Assembly (NCBI GenBank): GCA_012728755.1
Contig: JAAYEL010000101.1
Span: 1-50,333 of the forward strand
DNA length: 50,333 bases
Origin: Tissierellia bacterium
Lineage (GTDB): Bacteria > Bacillota > Clostridia > Tissierellales > Peptoniphilaceae
Direction: 5' to 3'
Position 1 is the first letter of the stretch, and the number at the start of each line of letters is the position of its first letter. The translations under genes were made by a program, and so were the position numbers. Under the pieces are notes generated by a model, which saw only the letters and a list, made by a program, of their open reading frames with translations, was not told the origin of the DNA and ran no database searches. Positions 17,942 to 26,185 of the stretch are shown here, piece by piece.

Positions 17942-19348
17942 TTAATATCTACAAGCAAATTCGTAGATAGTCTTTACTGGGATACCAGAACCACCAGCTG
18001 GGTAATAACTCCATGCATTATCAAAATATGCTGGACCTGCTATGTCAAGATGTACCCATGGTTTACTTTCTGCAAAATGTTCTAAGAATATTCCTGCAGT
18101 AATGGAACCTGCTCCACCTGTAGTAGAGTTTTTCAAATCACCAAATTTGCCTTTGATTTGCTCTCTATGAGTTTCAAAAACACTAAATCTATGAAGATTT
18201 TCATCAGCATTTTGAGAACACTCAAGCATTAAATTAGCTAAACTATCATCATTAGATACCATACCAGTTACTTTTTCACCCAAAGCAACTACACAAGCAC
18301 CAGTTAAAGTAGCTAAATCTACAATTGCTTTAGATTCAAGCTTTGTAGCTGCATAATAAATAGCATCAGCTAAAGTTAATCTACCTTCAGCATCTGTATT
18401 GCCTATTTCGATAGTAGTTCCTTTCATAGAACCAATGATATCTCCGTTCTTGTAAGCATCACCTGAAATCATATTTTCAACAGCAGCAACTACTGCTACT
18501 ACATTTTTTTGTACATCGTTTTTAGCAAGTGCATATAAAGCTCCAACAACTGAAGCAGAACCACCCATATCGCATTTCATCGTTACCATACCAGTAGCTG
18601 GTTTAATCGCGTATCCACCACTATCATAAGTAAGTCCTTTACCAACGAATGTCAAATGCTCTTTTGTATCAGCTAATGGAAGATATCTCATGATGATAAA
18701 ACGTGGTTCTTTAGCAGATCCTCTGCCAACTTGAAGCATAGCTTCCATACCAAGTTCTTCACATTGAGCCTTATCTAGAACTTCAACTTCAACCTTTGTA
18801 TCCTTAAACAATTCAACTATTCTATTTGCATAAGTTTCTGGATATAAGTCATTAGATGGGATATTTACTAATGTTCTAGTAATAAATACACCATTTAATA
18901 CATTATCAAGATTTTCAATTTCTTTTTGTAGATGTTCATCTACATCTAATGAAACTACTAGATTACATTCATCGCTTTTTTCGCTTCTGTAATCTTCCCA
19001 TTTATATTCATCTTGAAGTAACCCTTCTACAGATTTAAGCGTATATGTCTCATTTTCTTTTATAGTTTGAGGTAATACAAGCCCAACATCTAATAAATTT
19101 TTAGATTTAAGCTCCTTTGCCAATTTGTAAAATGACTCTATAAGATTATTTGTCTTAAGGTCTTCAGCTTTTCCTAAACCCCAATAAACTTCGCCTTTTC
19201 CTTCGACATCAAGTAGCGAAAAGAAACTTGCTTTTTTTCCTTCAAATAATTTCTTCTCTGATAATTTAACTAAAGTATCACCGTTTAACTGATCTTCAAA
19301 TACAGGATAAACTTTAATATCTTTTTGTTTGCCATATAAAAATTCCAT
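17942..19348 (-). CDS. M17 leucyl aminopeptidase
   Basis: This 468-residue cytosolic di-zinc exopeptidase shows the M17 metal and catalytic motifs: GKGLTYDSGGYAIKP, MKCDMGGSASV, and NTDAEGRLTLADAI, with the conserved ITAGIFLEHF and HLDIAGPA at the end. It should release N-terminal residues from peptides. The start at MEFLYGKQ is preceded by AGGAGG; a longer reading frame upstream would add 39 hydrophobic, unconserved residues and run into the divergent gene, so I reject it. Confidence 0.92.
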   Translation of the reverse strand: MEFLYGKQKDIKVYPVFEDQLNGDTLVKLSEKKLFEGKKASFFSLLDVEGKGEVYWGLGKAEDLKTNNLIESFYKLAKELKSKNLLDVGLVLPQTIKENETYTLKSVEGLLQDEYKWEDYRSEKSDECNLVVSLDVDEHLQKEIENLDNVLNGVFITRTLVNIPSNDLYPETYANRIVELFKDTKVEVEVLDKAQCEELGMEAMLQVGRGSAKEPRFIIMRYLPLADTKEHLTFVGKGLTYDSGGYAIKPATGMVTMKCDMGGSASVVGALYALAKNDVQKNVVAVVAAVENMISGDAYKNGDIIGSMKGTTIEIGNTDAEGRLTLADAIYYAATKLESKAIVDLATLTGACVVALGEKVTGMVSNDDSLANLMLECSQNADENLHRFSVFETHREQIKGKFGDLKNSTTGGAGSITAGIFLEHFAESKPWVHLDIAGPAYFDNAWSYYPAGGSGIPVKTIYEFACRY

Positions 19349-19417
19349 AATTCCTCCTATTTTTTCATTTGTAACAATTATAGCACAAATAATGTGTAAA
19401 TAAAGTGAAATGATAGG

Positions 19418-19438
19418 TATAATAAGATAGAGGTGCTT
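19418..19438 (+). promoter_or_regulatory. Promoter of the small zincin gene
   Basis: TATAAT at 19418-19423, then a ribosome site AGAGGTG ending about four bases before the ATG at 19439. The -35 region TGTAAA is poor. Confidence 0.4.
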
Positions 19439-19816
19439 ATGGATTATACGATAGAAGATGTGCATGAGATTTTGAATAAACTATATGAACAAATCCCAGT
19501 TGAATTGCTTAAAGATTTAAATGGAGGCATAATTCTTTTGGATGAGATTAAATATCATAATGAGTCAAGAAACAATGATTTGTTGATTTTGGGAACTTAT
19601 TCAAGATTTGGCGTAAGAAGACAAATAAACATATATTATCAGTCCCTTAAAAGAGCGTATCCTAAACTAGATGAGGTCGCGCTGGAAGAAAGACTAAATG
19701 ATCTATTATGGCATGAGCTAAGACATCATACTGAATATCGTGCTAGAGTAAGAGATTTAGAAATTGAGGATGAAAACAATATAGAAAAATATCTTAGAAG
19801 GCAAGATAAAAACTAA
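19439..19816 (+). CDS. Zincin-like metallopeptidase family protein
   Basis: A small protein of about 125 residues with a zinc-binding helix WHELRHHTEYRAR near residues 98-110, where HELRH fits HExxH. This matches the Zincin_1 group of short metallopeptidases. The substrate is unknown. The start is taken as ATG 19439 rather than GTG 19433 because AGAGGTG is then at the proper distance. It runs away from the leucyl aminopeptidase gene. The region after it to crt (274 bases) holds a direct repeat and the crt promoter. Confidence 0.82.
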   Translation: MDYTIEDVHEILNKLYEQIPVELLKDLNGGIILLDEIKYHNESRNNDLLILGTYSRFGVRRQINIYYQSLKRAYPKLDEVALEERLNDLLWHELRHHTEYRARVRDLEIEDENNIEKYLRRQDKN

Positions 19817-19840
19817 GTGTTACAATAAATACTTATTATT

Positions 19841-19960
19841 AAGGATAGCGATTTCATTGATTTAATGCACTCCTTAATATATAATATTAGTGTATGATTA
19901 TTGTTTGATATAGAAATTTGGATATTTCGAAAATTTCTAATTGAAGGATAGTGAGTTCAT
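19841..19960 (+). repeat. Direct repeat upstream of crt
   Basis: AAGGATAGCGATTTCAT at 19841-19857 and AAGGATAGTGAGTTCAT at 19944-19960 match in 15 of 17 bases, 103 bases apart. Each lies near a stem (ATTAAGGA/TCCTTAAT; AGAAATTT/AAATTTCT). They may be regulator sites. Confidence 0.4.
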
Positions 19961-19998
19961 ACAATTAAAGATTAATTTAGAAGAAAAACTAAAATAAA

Positions 19999-20054
19999 TT
20001 TTGATTTATGCGAAAAAAATATATAATAGAGATATACACATGGGTGTGTATCTA
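19999..20054 (+). promoter_or_regulatory. crt promoter and 5'-end hairpin
   Basis: TATAAT at 20021-20026 with a TTGATT-like box 15-16 bases upstream. The stem ATACACA/TGTGTAT (about 20031-20050) begins right at the expected transcript start. AAGGAG precedes the crt ATG. Confidence 0.55.
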
Positions 20055-20090
20055 AAATATTTTTAATTTATAAGAAAGAAGGAGATTATT

Positions 20091-20861
20091 ATGAACAACA
20101 TTTTAGTAGAAAAGAAAGACAAGATAGCTGTAGTTACTATCAACAGACCTAAAGCACTTAACGCTTTAAATTCTGAAACTCTTGGAGAAATCGAACAAGT
20201 AGTATTAGAATTAGAAAAAGATGATGAAGTAAGAGTAGTTATCTTAACGGGTAGCGGAGAAAAAGCATTTGTAGCTGGTGCCGATATAGCTGAGATGTCA
20301 ACATTAAATACTGTTGAAGCATACGACTTTGGAAAAAGGGGCCAAGGAGTATTTACTTTAATAGAAAACAGTTCAAAACCATATATAGCAGCTGTTAACG
20401 GATTTGCTTTAGGTGGTGGACTAGAATTATCATTATCTTGTGATTTTAGAATAGCATCTGATAATGCTAAATTTGCTATACCAGAAGTAACACTAGGAGT
20501 TATCCCAGGATTTGGTGGTACACAAAGATTACCTAAGATAGTTGGTTTAGGAAGAGCTAAAGAAATGTTAACTACTGGAGCTATGATTTCAGCAGAACAA
20601 GCTGATAAATGGGGCCTAGTAAACAGAGTAGTGACACAAGAAGAATTACTTCCAGCATGTGAAGAAGTAGCTAAGAAAATTACTAGAAACTCAGCTTATG
20701 CCATCACTGGTGGATTAAAAGCTATGAACGAAGCAAACCAAATCAAACAAGAAGATGGTTTAGAAATCGAAGCATTAATGTTTGGTAAGGCATTTACTTA
20801 TCCAGATCAAAAAGAAGGAATGGCAGCATTCTTAGAAAAAAGAAGAGCAAACTTTAAATAA
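20091..20861 (+). CDS. crt: Crotonase (3-hydroxybutyryl-CoA dehydratase/enoyl-CoA hydratase)
   Basis: The 256-residue crotonase-fold enzyme should interconvert crotonyl-CoA and (S)-3-hydroxybutyryl-CoA. AGADIAEM and GGGLELSLSCDFRIAS build the oxyanion hole and hold the first catalytic glutamate; PEVTLGVIPGFGGTQRL holds the second. The place before hbd points to the C4 pathway of butyrate formation or polyhydroxybutyrate supply. Exact chain-length choice cannot be read. It has its own promoter and an AAGGAG site. Confidence 0.9.
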   Translation: MNNILVEKKDKIAVVTINRPKALNALNSETLGEIEQVVLELEKDDEVRVVILTGSGEKAFVAGADIAEMSTLNTVEAYDFGKRGQGVFTLIENSSKPYIAAVNGFALGGGLELSLSCDFRIASDNAKFAIPEVTLGVIPGFGGTQRLPKIVGLGRAKEMLTTGAMISAEQADKWGLVNRVVTQEELLPACEEVAKKITRNSAYAITGGLKAMNEANQIKQEDGLEIEALMFGKAFTYPDQKEGMAAFLEKRRANFK

Positions 20862-20915
20862 TATCCTATAGAGGAAATTATTTAAGCTTTTTGCATGCAA
20901 ATTTCAAAAATAGCA

Positions 20916-20944
20916 TTGTTATTTTAAACTAAATAGTTTAGAAT
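20916..20944 (+). promoter_or_regulatory. Possible promoter of hbd
   Basis: TTGTTA (20916-20921), 17 bases, TAGAAT (20939-20944). The palindrome TAAACTA-AA-TAGTTTA lies across the spacer and -10 and could be an operator. Confidence 0.35.
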
Positions 20945-20978
20945 TAAAGTTGATAAAAATTAAATGGAGGGAAACATC

Positions 20979-21833
20979 ATGGAAATCAAAAAAGTATTAG
21001 TTATTGGTGCTGGCCAAATGGGTGGCGGTATCGCACAAGTTATTGCTCAAGCTGGTTATGAAGTATTACTAAACGATTATAAAGTAGAAAACATCGAACA
21101 AAGAATTAGTTTTATCGGTGGACTTCTTGCTAAAAACGTTGAAAAGGGAAGAATGACAGAAGAAGAAAAAGAAGCTACTTTATCAAAAATTAAAGTATGT
21201 GCTGACTATTCTGACATTAAAGATGTTGATTTAGTAGTAGAAGCTATCGTTGAAAATATGGATGTTAAAAAAGAATTATTAGTTAAATTAAGCGAAGCAT
21301 TAAATGACGAAGCAATCTTTGCATCAAATACATCTTCACTTTCAATAACAGAATTAGCTACAGCTTACAAAGATCCATCAAAAGTTATTGGTATGCACTT
21401 CTTCAATCCAGTTCCAGTAATGAAACTAGTTGAATTGATAAGAGGTATCGGAACATCTGATGAAACTTATCAAGCAGTAAAAGTTCTTGGAGAAAAAATT
21501 GGTAAGACTACAGTAGAGATCAAAGACTTCCCAGGATTCGCAGTAAATAGAATTCTTATCCCTATGTTAAATGAAGCTATTAATACACTTTATACAGGTG
21601 TTGCTACAGTTGAAGATATAGATAACTCTATGAAGCTTGGTGCTAACCATCCAATGGGACCTTTAGCATTAGCTGACTTTATCGGATTAGATACAGTATT
21701 ATCTATTCTTGAAGTACTTTATAAAGGATTTGGAGATCAAAAATACGCTCCATCACCTCTATTAAGAAATTATGTAAGAGCTGGCTGGTTAGGTAAGAAA
21801 ACTGGTAAAGGTTTCTACGATTATTCAAAATAA
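20979..21833 (+). CDS. hbd: 3-hydroxybutyryl-CoA dehydrogenase
   Basis: The 284-residue enzyme reduces acetoacetyl-CoA to (S)-3-hydroxybutyryl-CoA. The Rossmann motif GAGQMGGGIAQ begins at residue 10; ASNTSSLSITELA, GMHFFNPVPVMKLVE (catalytic His) and FPGFAVNRILIPMLNEA are family signatures. The start at 20979 follows GGAGGG; an ATG at 20964 overlaps that site and is rejected. With crt it forms the reductive C4 pair. No butyryl-CoA dehydrogenase or thiolase gene is next to it, unlike the full bcs operon of clostridia. Confidence 0.94.
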   Translation: MEIKKVLVIGAGQMGGGIAQVIAQAGYEVLLNDYKVENIEQRISFIGGLLAKNVEKGRMTEEEKEATLSKIKVCADYSDIKDVDLVVEAIVENMDVKKELLVKLSEALNDEAIFASNTSSLSITELATAYKDPSKVIGMHFFNPVPVMKLVELIRGIGTSDETYQAVKVLGEKIGKTTVEIKDFPGFAVNRILIPMLNEAINTLYTGVATVEDIDNSMKLGANHPMGPLALADFIGLDTVLSILEVLYKGFGDQKYAPSPLLRNYVRAGWLGKKTGKGFYDYSK

Positions 21834-21843
21834 TTAATTAATG

Positions 21844-21872
21844 AGAAAGGGCTAAGCCCTTTCTTTTTTTGC
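21844..21872 (+). terminator. Terminator of hbd
   Basis: GAAAGGGCT (21845-21853) pairs with AGCCCTTTC (21855-21863), then seven T. Confidence 0.88.
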
Positions 21873-21924
21873 GTGTAATTTTTTTGAAGGGGTAGAAATA
21901 AAGCATGTAAAAAAAGGAGTTAAT

Positions 21925-23370
21925 ATGAACGGATTAATATTACAAGGTTTTGAATGGTATCTTCCAGATGACGGAAATCATTTTAATCATTTGAAAGAGA
22001 AATTAGAAGAACTTAAAGGTTTAGGGATAACTGCTATATGGTTGCCTCCGGTATTTAAGGCAACAGGTACAAATGACGTAGGTTACGGTATATACGATTT
22101 ATTTGACCTTGGTGAGTTTGACCAAAAAGGTAATGTAAGAACAAAGTATGGCACTAAAGAAGAACTATTGTCATTGATTGATAAGGCGCATGAAGTTGGT
22201 ATATCAGTTTATGCAGATGTTGTATTAAATCATAAGGCAGGGGCTGATGAAAAAGAAAAGTTTAGAGCTGTTGAAGTTTCTAGAGAAGATAGAACTAAGG
22301 TGATAGGTGAAGAAAAAGATATCGAAGGATGGACTAAGTTTACTTTCCCTGGCAGAGATGGAAAATATTCTGAGTTTGAATGGAATCACCAACATTTTAG
22401 TGGAGTTGACTATGATGATATAGAGAAAAAAGGTGGCATATTTAAGTTAACAGGTGAAGGCAAGGGCTGGAGTTGGGCAGTTGCCGGAGAACATGGAAAC
22501 TTTGACTATTTGATGTTTTCAGATATTGACCACAATCATCCAGATGTTAGGCAAGAGATATTTTACTGGGCGGATTGGTTTATCAATGAGACTAATGTAG
22601 ATGGGTTTAGATATGATGCTTCTAAGCATATAGATGCTGGATTTATGGACGATTTAGAAAACCATATTAGAGCAAATATCAAAGAAGATTTTTACTCAAT
22701 GGGTGAATATTGGAATGGTGATAATCAAACTCTTATAGACTATATGTCAGAGACATCTGGTAATATAGATTTATTTGATGTACCTCTTCACTACAGTTTT
22801 TACTCAGCATCTCACTCTGGATCAGAATATGATATGAGAACTATTTTTGATAATTCAATATTAAAAACTAATCCTACGATTGCGGTAACTTTTGTAGATA
22901 ATCATGATACACAACTAGGGCAATCACTTGAGTCTTGGGTTAAACCTTGGTTTAAAGAACATGCTTATTCAATAATTTTATTGAGAGATGAAGGCTATCC
23001 TACTATTTTCTGGGGAGATTTATATGGTATCGGTGATGGTACATTGTATGGCGGTATGTATGATAAGTTGACTAAACTTATGGAGTTAAGACGTGACTAT
23101 GCTTATGGTGATCAAGATGATTATCTTCTTGATGCAAATACTGTAGGTTTTGTGAGAAAAGGTGATGATGACCATCCAGGAAGTATGGCTGTAGTGATGA
23201 CTAATGGTGATATGGCTACTTTATCTATGAATGTAGGTGAAGATCAAAAAGGAAAGATTTTTATCGATGCTTTAGGAAATAATGATTCAAAAATTCAAAT
23301 CAAAGACGATGGTTATGGAGACTTCCATGTATCTCCTGGCTCTGTAAGTGTTTGGGTAGAAAAAATCTAA
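21925..23370 (+). CDS. Cytoplasmic alpha-amylase (GH13)
   Basis: The 481-residue protein has no signal peptide, so it should cut alpha-1,4-glucans such as glycogen or imported maltodextrin inside the cell. The GH13 conserved regions are present: ADVVLNHKAG, GFRYDASKHI with nucleophile D231, SMGEYW with acid/base E261, and FVDNHDTQ with D328. These numbers coincide with the catalytic residues of mature Bacillus licheniformis amylase, which supports the GH13_5 group. An AAGGAG site precedes the ATG. It is a lone gene; no other glycogen gene is in the window. Confidence 0.93.
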   Translation: MNGLILQGFEWYLPDDGNHFNHLKEKLEELKGLGITAIWLPPVFKATGTNDVGYGIYDLFDLGEFDQKGNVRTKYGTKEELLSLIDKAHEVGISVYADVVLNHKAGADEKEKFRAVEVSREDRTKVIGEEKDIEGWTKFTFPGRDGKYSEFEWNHQHFSGVDYDDIEKKGGIFKLTGEGKGWSWAVAGEHGNFDYLMFSDIDHNHPDVRQEIFYWADWFINETNVDGFRYDASKHIDAGFMDDLENHIRANIKEDFYSMGEYWNGDNQTLIDYMSETSGNIDLFDVPLHYSFYSASHSGSEYDMRTIFDNSILKTNPTIAVTFVDNHDTQLGQSLESWVKPWFKEHAYSIILLRDEGYPTIFWGDLYGIGDGTLYGGMYDKLTKLMELRRDYAYGDQDDYLLDANTVGFVRKGDDDHPGSMAVVMTNGDMATLSMNVGEDQKGKIFIDALGNNDSKIQIKDDGYGDFHVSPGSVSVWVEKI

Positions 23371-23412
23371 AAAGTATTTGAACATAGTTGATGAAAAGTT
23401 GTCAACTAATCA

Positions 23413-23441
23413 TTGACAGCATATATATAGTGTGTTATCAT
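23413..23441 (+). promoter_or_regulatory. Promoter of the FMN riboswitch/ribU unit
   Basis: TTGACA (23413-23418), 17 bases, TATCAT (23436-23441). The riboswitch starts right after it. Confidence 0.75.
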
Positions 23442-23449
23442 AAAGATAG

Positions 23450-23552
23450 TTCTTCAGGGCAGGGCGAGATTCCCTACCGGCGGTAAAGTCCGCGAGCGCA
23501 AGCTGATTTGGTGTGATTCCAAAACCGACAGTATAGTCTGGATGAAAGAAGA
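23450..23552 (+). ncRNA. FMN riboswitch (RFN element)
   Basis: The conserved RFN blocks are clear: TTCTTCAGGGCAGGG, TTCCCTACCGGCGGTAAAGT, CCGCGAGCG, a variable arm, CCGACAGTATAGTCTGGATG and a closing GAAAGAAGAT that pairs with the first bases. FMN binding should favour the terminator at 23580 and lower ribU expression. Confidence 0.97.
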
Positions 23553-23579
23553 TGCTATAGTTATTTTTGTATACTATAC

Positions 23580-23606
23580 GCCCCGAAGATTTCGGGGCTT
23601 TTTTAT
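23580..23606 (+). terminator. Riboswitch-controlled terminator
   Basis: GCCCCGAA (23580-23587) pairs with TTCGGGGC (23591-23598), then T6. It lies between the RFN element and ribU, the usual place of an attenuator. Confidence 0.92.
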
Positions 23607-23641
23607 TTGCTCCGAGAAAAAATATTTTTGGGAGGACTAAA

Positions 23642-24259
23642 ATGACAGACATGACAAAAACAAACAGTACGACAAAAACTAATACGATGGTAAAAATAGC
23701 GATATTTGCAGCTATGGCAGCTATCCTGATGCTATTCTCATTTCCGATACCATTTGCACCACCTTTTATGAAGATTGATTTTGCAGATGTGGCGACATTG
23801 GTAAGTGGTTTTGCACTAGGACCTATAGCAGGGGTGATAACGGTAATATTAAAGAATATTATCAACTTATTACTAAATGGGACAACTACAGCATATGTTG
23901 GAGAACTTTCAAATATCATAGTAAACTCTACTTTTGTATTGGTATCATCATTATATTATAACAGAAATAGAACATTCAAAAATGCGGTTATTGGATTAGT
24001 TCTAGGTGTGATAGCTATGACAATAGTAGCTACTTTATCTAATTACTTCGTGATTTTCCCATTATATGCTAAGGCAATGTATGGTGGAGATGTAAATGGA
24101 TTTGTAGAACTCATTCAACCAATTAATAGTATGGCTGATTCATTTATGAATATCATGATTTTTGCAGTAGTACCTTTTAATATAGTTAAAGGTATCCTAA
24201 ATGCTGGAGTGACTATATTAATTTATAAGAAAATATCTTCAATATTCAAAAAATTCTAA
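23642..24259 (+). CDS. ribU: Riboflavin ECF transporter substrate-binding subunit RibU
   Basis: The 205-residue membrane protein has about six hydrophobic segments. FPIPFAPPFMKIDFADVATL and the GFALGPIAGVITVILKNIINL segment are the riboflavin-binding RibU signature; YVGELSNIIVN is also typical. It would take up riboflavin with a shared ECF energising module, which is not in this window. The ATG at 23642 follows GGGAGG; a longer frame upstream would run back through the terminator and is rejected. Control by the FMN riboswitch confirms the substrate. Confidence 0.94.
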   Translation: MTDMTKTNSTTKTNTMVKIAIFAAMAAILMLFSFPIPFAPPFMKIDFADVATLVSGFALGPIAGVITVILKNIINLLLNGTTTAYVGELSNIIVNSTFVLVSSLYYNRNRTFKNAVIGLVLGVIAMTIVATLSNYFVIFPLYAKAMYGGDVNGFVELIQPINSMADSFMNIMIFAVVPFNIVKGILNAGVTILIYKKISSIFKKF

Positions 24260-24261
24260 TA

Positions 24262-24290
24262 TAGAGCCTCCCGTCGCGGAGGCTTTAAAA
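24262..24290 (+). terminator. Hairpin after ribU
   Basis: AGCCTCC (24265-24271) pairs with GGAGGCT (24278-24284); the T-tract is short. Confidence 0.6.
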
Positions 24291-24349
24291 ATAACTAAAA
24301 GATTTAGGTAAATTTTATGTGCATTTAACCCCTATTTAACATCTCTCCC

Positions 24350-24431
24350 GTATTATATAGATGTAGCTAATATAATGACATAAATTTTCTACAATCTTTC
24401 TCCTAAAAGACGCCTTAAAGGCGTTTTTTTT
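24350..24431 (+). ncRNA. Possible short transcript with its own terminator
   Basis: A GTATTATATAG core (24350-24360), the same as at two promoters in this window, is followed about 50 bases later by a good terminator, ACGCCTT/AAGGCGT (24410-24424) with seven T. No gene lies between. The -35 box is poor, so this may be only debris or a second terminator for ribU. Confidence 0.25.
24410..24431 (+). terminator. Intrinsic terminator before the pseudouridine synthase gene
   Basis: ACGCCTT, one-base loop core, AAGGCGT, then seven T. Confidence 0.8.
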
Positions 24432-24534
24432 GTTCTTTTTTATAGGTAAAATGTTTTATTAAGGAAGTTTCTTTTCACAAAAAGAAATTTTTGAAGCCTT
24501 AGCTTAATAATGTATAATAATATTGAGGTGAATT

Positions 24535-25473
24535 ATGAGAATTGATAAGTTGCTCTCCAACATGGGGATTGGTTCAAGAAAAGAAGTAAAAGAATATATT
24601 AAGAAAGGTTTAGTTCTTGTTAATGGTAATGTCGTTAAGAAAGCCACTGAAAAGGTAGATGAAGATAATGATAAGATTACTTTTAATAACGAAGAGCTAA
24701 TATATGAAAAATATACATATATTATGATGAACAAACCTCAAGGCGTTATTAGCGCAAGTGAGGGCTATACTCAACAAACTGTAATTGACCTACTAGATGA
24801 GAGATATCATAATAGGGGGATGTTTCCTGCAGGAAGGTTAGATAAGGATACTGAGGGGCTTGTGCTACTTACAAATGATGGTAGATTGGCTCATGATATT
24901 TTGTCACCTAAAAAAGCGGTGGTTAAAAAATATTATGCTAGAGTTGATCAGATTTTAGAAAAAGAAGATATACAAGCATTTAAGAAGGGTATATACCTAG
25001 ATAACGAACAGTATCTGACTAGACCAGCTAACTTGGAAATCATATCAGATTATGAATGTTTCGTGTTTATTGAAGAGGGAAAATATCATCAGGTTAAAAG
25101 GATGCTTTCTAGTCGAGGCAAAAATGTTATCTATTTGAAGCGTCTTTCTATTGGACCTTTGAATTTAGATGAAAATCTTGATTTAGGAGAATATAGAGAC
25201 CTTACTGATGATGAGTTGGAAGCGTTAAAAAATATTAATATTAAAAATGGAGGAACTATGACAGACGAAAAAAGAAAAGATTTATTGAAAGAAGAAGTAG
25301 TAGATAAGAAAGTAGAAGCTGAGACTAGTCAAAGAGCAGTTACTACTCAAGAAAAACCTTCAAGTGATGTTTACTCTGATGTTGAAAAAAGAGATGAAGA
25401 AACTGGAGTAGAAGTTCCTACTGAACAAGCGGTTGAAGAAGCTAGAGAATGGTCTGAAGAAAATCAAATGTAG
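24535..25473 (+). CDS. RsuA/RluB-family pseudouridine synthase with 71-residue acidic tail
   Basis: Residues 1-60 are an S4 RNA-binding domain (MRIDKLLSNMGIGSRKEVKE) and about 60-235 the pseudouridine synthase, with catalytic D103 in AGRLDKDTEGL and the late EGKYHQVKRML segment. This group changes one uridine in rRNA, as RsuA does in 16S. Family members usually stop near 240 residues, but here the frame stays open to 312. Residue 242 is a methionine preceded by a perfect GGAGG site (25249-25253), so the tail may also be made as a separate small protein. The tail is very charged; its end EQAVEEAREWSEENQM recalls the end of DUF3787 proteins from memory. A hairpin terminator follows. Confidence 0.9.
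   Translation: MRIDKLLSNMGIGSRKEVKEYIKKGLVLVNGNVVKKATEKVDEDNDKITFNNEELIYEKYTYIMMNKPQGVISASEGYTQQTVIDLLDERYHNRGMFPAGRLDKDTEGLVLLTNDGRLAHDILSPKKAVVKKYYARVDQILEKEDIQAFKKGIYLDNEQYLTRPANLEIISDYECFVFIEEGKYHQVKRMLSSRGKNVIYLKRLSIGPLNLDENLDLGEYRDLTDDELEALKNINIKNGGTMTDEKRKDLLKEEVVDKKVEAETSQRAVTTQEKPSSDVYSDVEKRDEETGVEVPTEQAVEEAREWSEENQM
25258..25473 (+). CDS. Possible nested 71-residue protein with its own ribosome site
   Basis: The ATG at 25258 is in frame with the pseudouridine synthase gene and lies four bases after GGAGG (25249-25253). It would give a 71-residue hydrophilic, acidic protein beginning MTDEKRKDLLKEE. Residues just before the ATG (NINIKNGGT) look like a linker rather than a domain. Either the ancestral stop of the synthase gene was lost, fusing two genes, or both products are made. 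Sequence alone cannot decide. Confidence 0.5.
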   Translation: MTDEKRKDLLKEEVVDKKVEAETSQRAVTTQEKPSSDVYSDVEKRDEETGVEVPTEQAVEEAREWSEENQM

Positions 25474-25475
25474 AC

Positions 25476-25506
25476 AAAATGCAGCCAATGAGCTGCATTT
25501 TACATA
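25476..25506 (+). terminator. Terminator of the pseudouridine synthase gene
   Basis: AAAATGCAGC (25476-25485) pairs with GCTGCATTTT (25492-25501). Confidence 0.8.
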
Positions 25507-25528
25507 ATATATTAAAATGGAGATTAAG

Positions 25529-26140
25529 ATGGAGAAAGTTATGATTATTGGTGTTGCTGGAGGATCTGCTTCAGGTAAGAGCACAATTGTTGAAAAATTA
25601 AGGGATAGTTTTAAAAATGATATAGTTGTTTTGTGTCACGATTATTATTATAAGTCTCATTCAGGACTTCTTTTTGAGGAAAGGATGAAATTAAATTATG
25701 ACCATCCTAATGCTTTTGATACTGACCATATGATTGAAGATTTAAAAAAGCTTATTGATGGACAAGAAATCCTAAGACCAGTTTACGACTATACGATTCA
25801 TGACAGATCATCAGATAAGGTTCTTGTGCAGCCTAAGAAGGTAATAGTAGTAGATGGCATATTAGTTTTAGAAAATGAAAAACTAAGAGATTTGATGGAT
25901 ATAAAAATATATGTTGATGCTGACGATGATGAAAGACTTATTCGTAGGATCCAAAGAGATGTTTTAGAACGAGGAAGGACTCTTGAATCTGTAGTAGCAC
26001 AATATCGAAATACAGTTAAGCCGATGCATGATCAGTTTGTAGCACCATCAAAAAGATATGCTGATATTATCATTCCTTTTGGTGGACGTAACAAAATAGC
26101 TATAGATATGTTGATGGAAAATATCAAGAAAAGCATATAA
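25529..26140 (+). CDS. udk: Uridine kinase
   Basis: The 203-residue kinase should phosphorylate uridine and cytidine. GGSASGKS at 11-18 is the P-loop; CHDYYYKSH and YDHPNAFDTD are Udk-specific, and DADDDERLIRRIQRDVLERGR is the lid/arginine segment. I take the ATG at 25529, not 25517, because TGGAG (25518-25522) then sits six bases ahead as ribosome site. Function in pyrimidine salvage follows from the family. A 45-base gap separates it from ridA; they may be co-transcribed. Confidence 0.93.
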   Translation: MEKVMIIGVAGGSASGKSTIVEKLRDSFKNDIVVLCHDYYYKSHSGLLFEERMKLNYDHPNAFDTDHMIEDLKKLIDGQEILRPVYDYTIHDRSSDKVLVQPKKVIVVDGILVLENEKLRDLMDIKIYVDADDDERLIRRIQRDVLERGRTLESVVAQYRNTVKPMHDQFVAPSKRYADIIIPFGGRNKIAIDMLMENIKKSI

Positions 26141-26185
26141 GTAAATAATATTAAATTATATTAATATGTATGAATAGGAGAAAAT

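Noticed and set aside
23410..23919. A 169-codon minus-strand frame across the riboswitch
   Set aside because: It is antisense to the FMN riboswitch and ribU, with no ribosome site.
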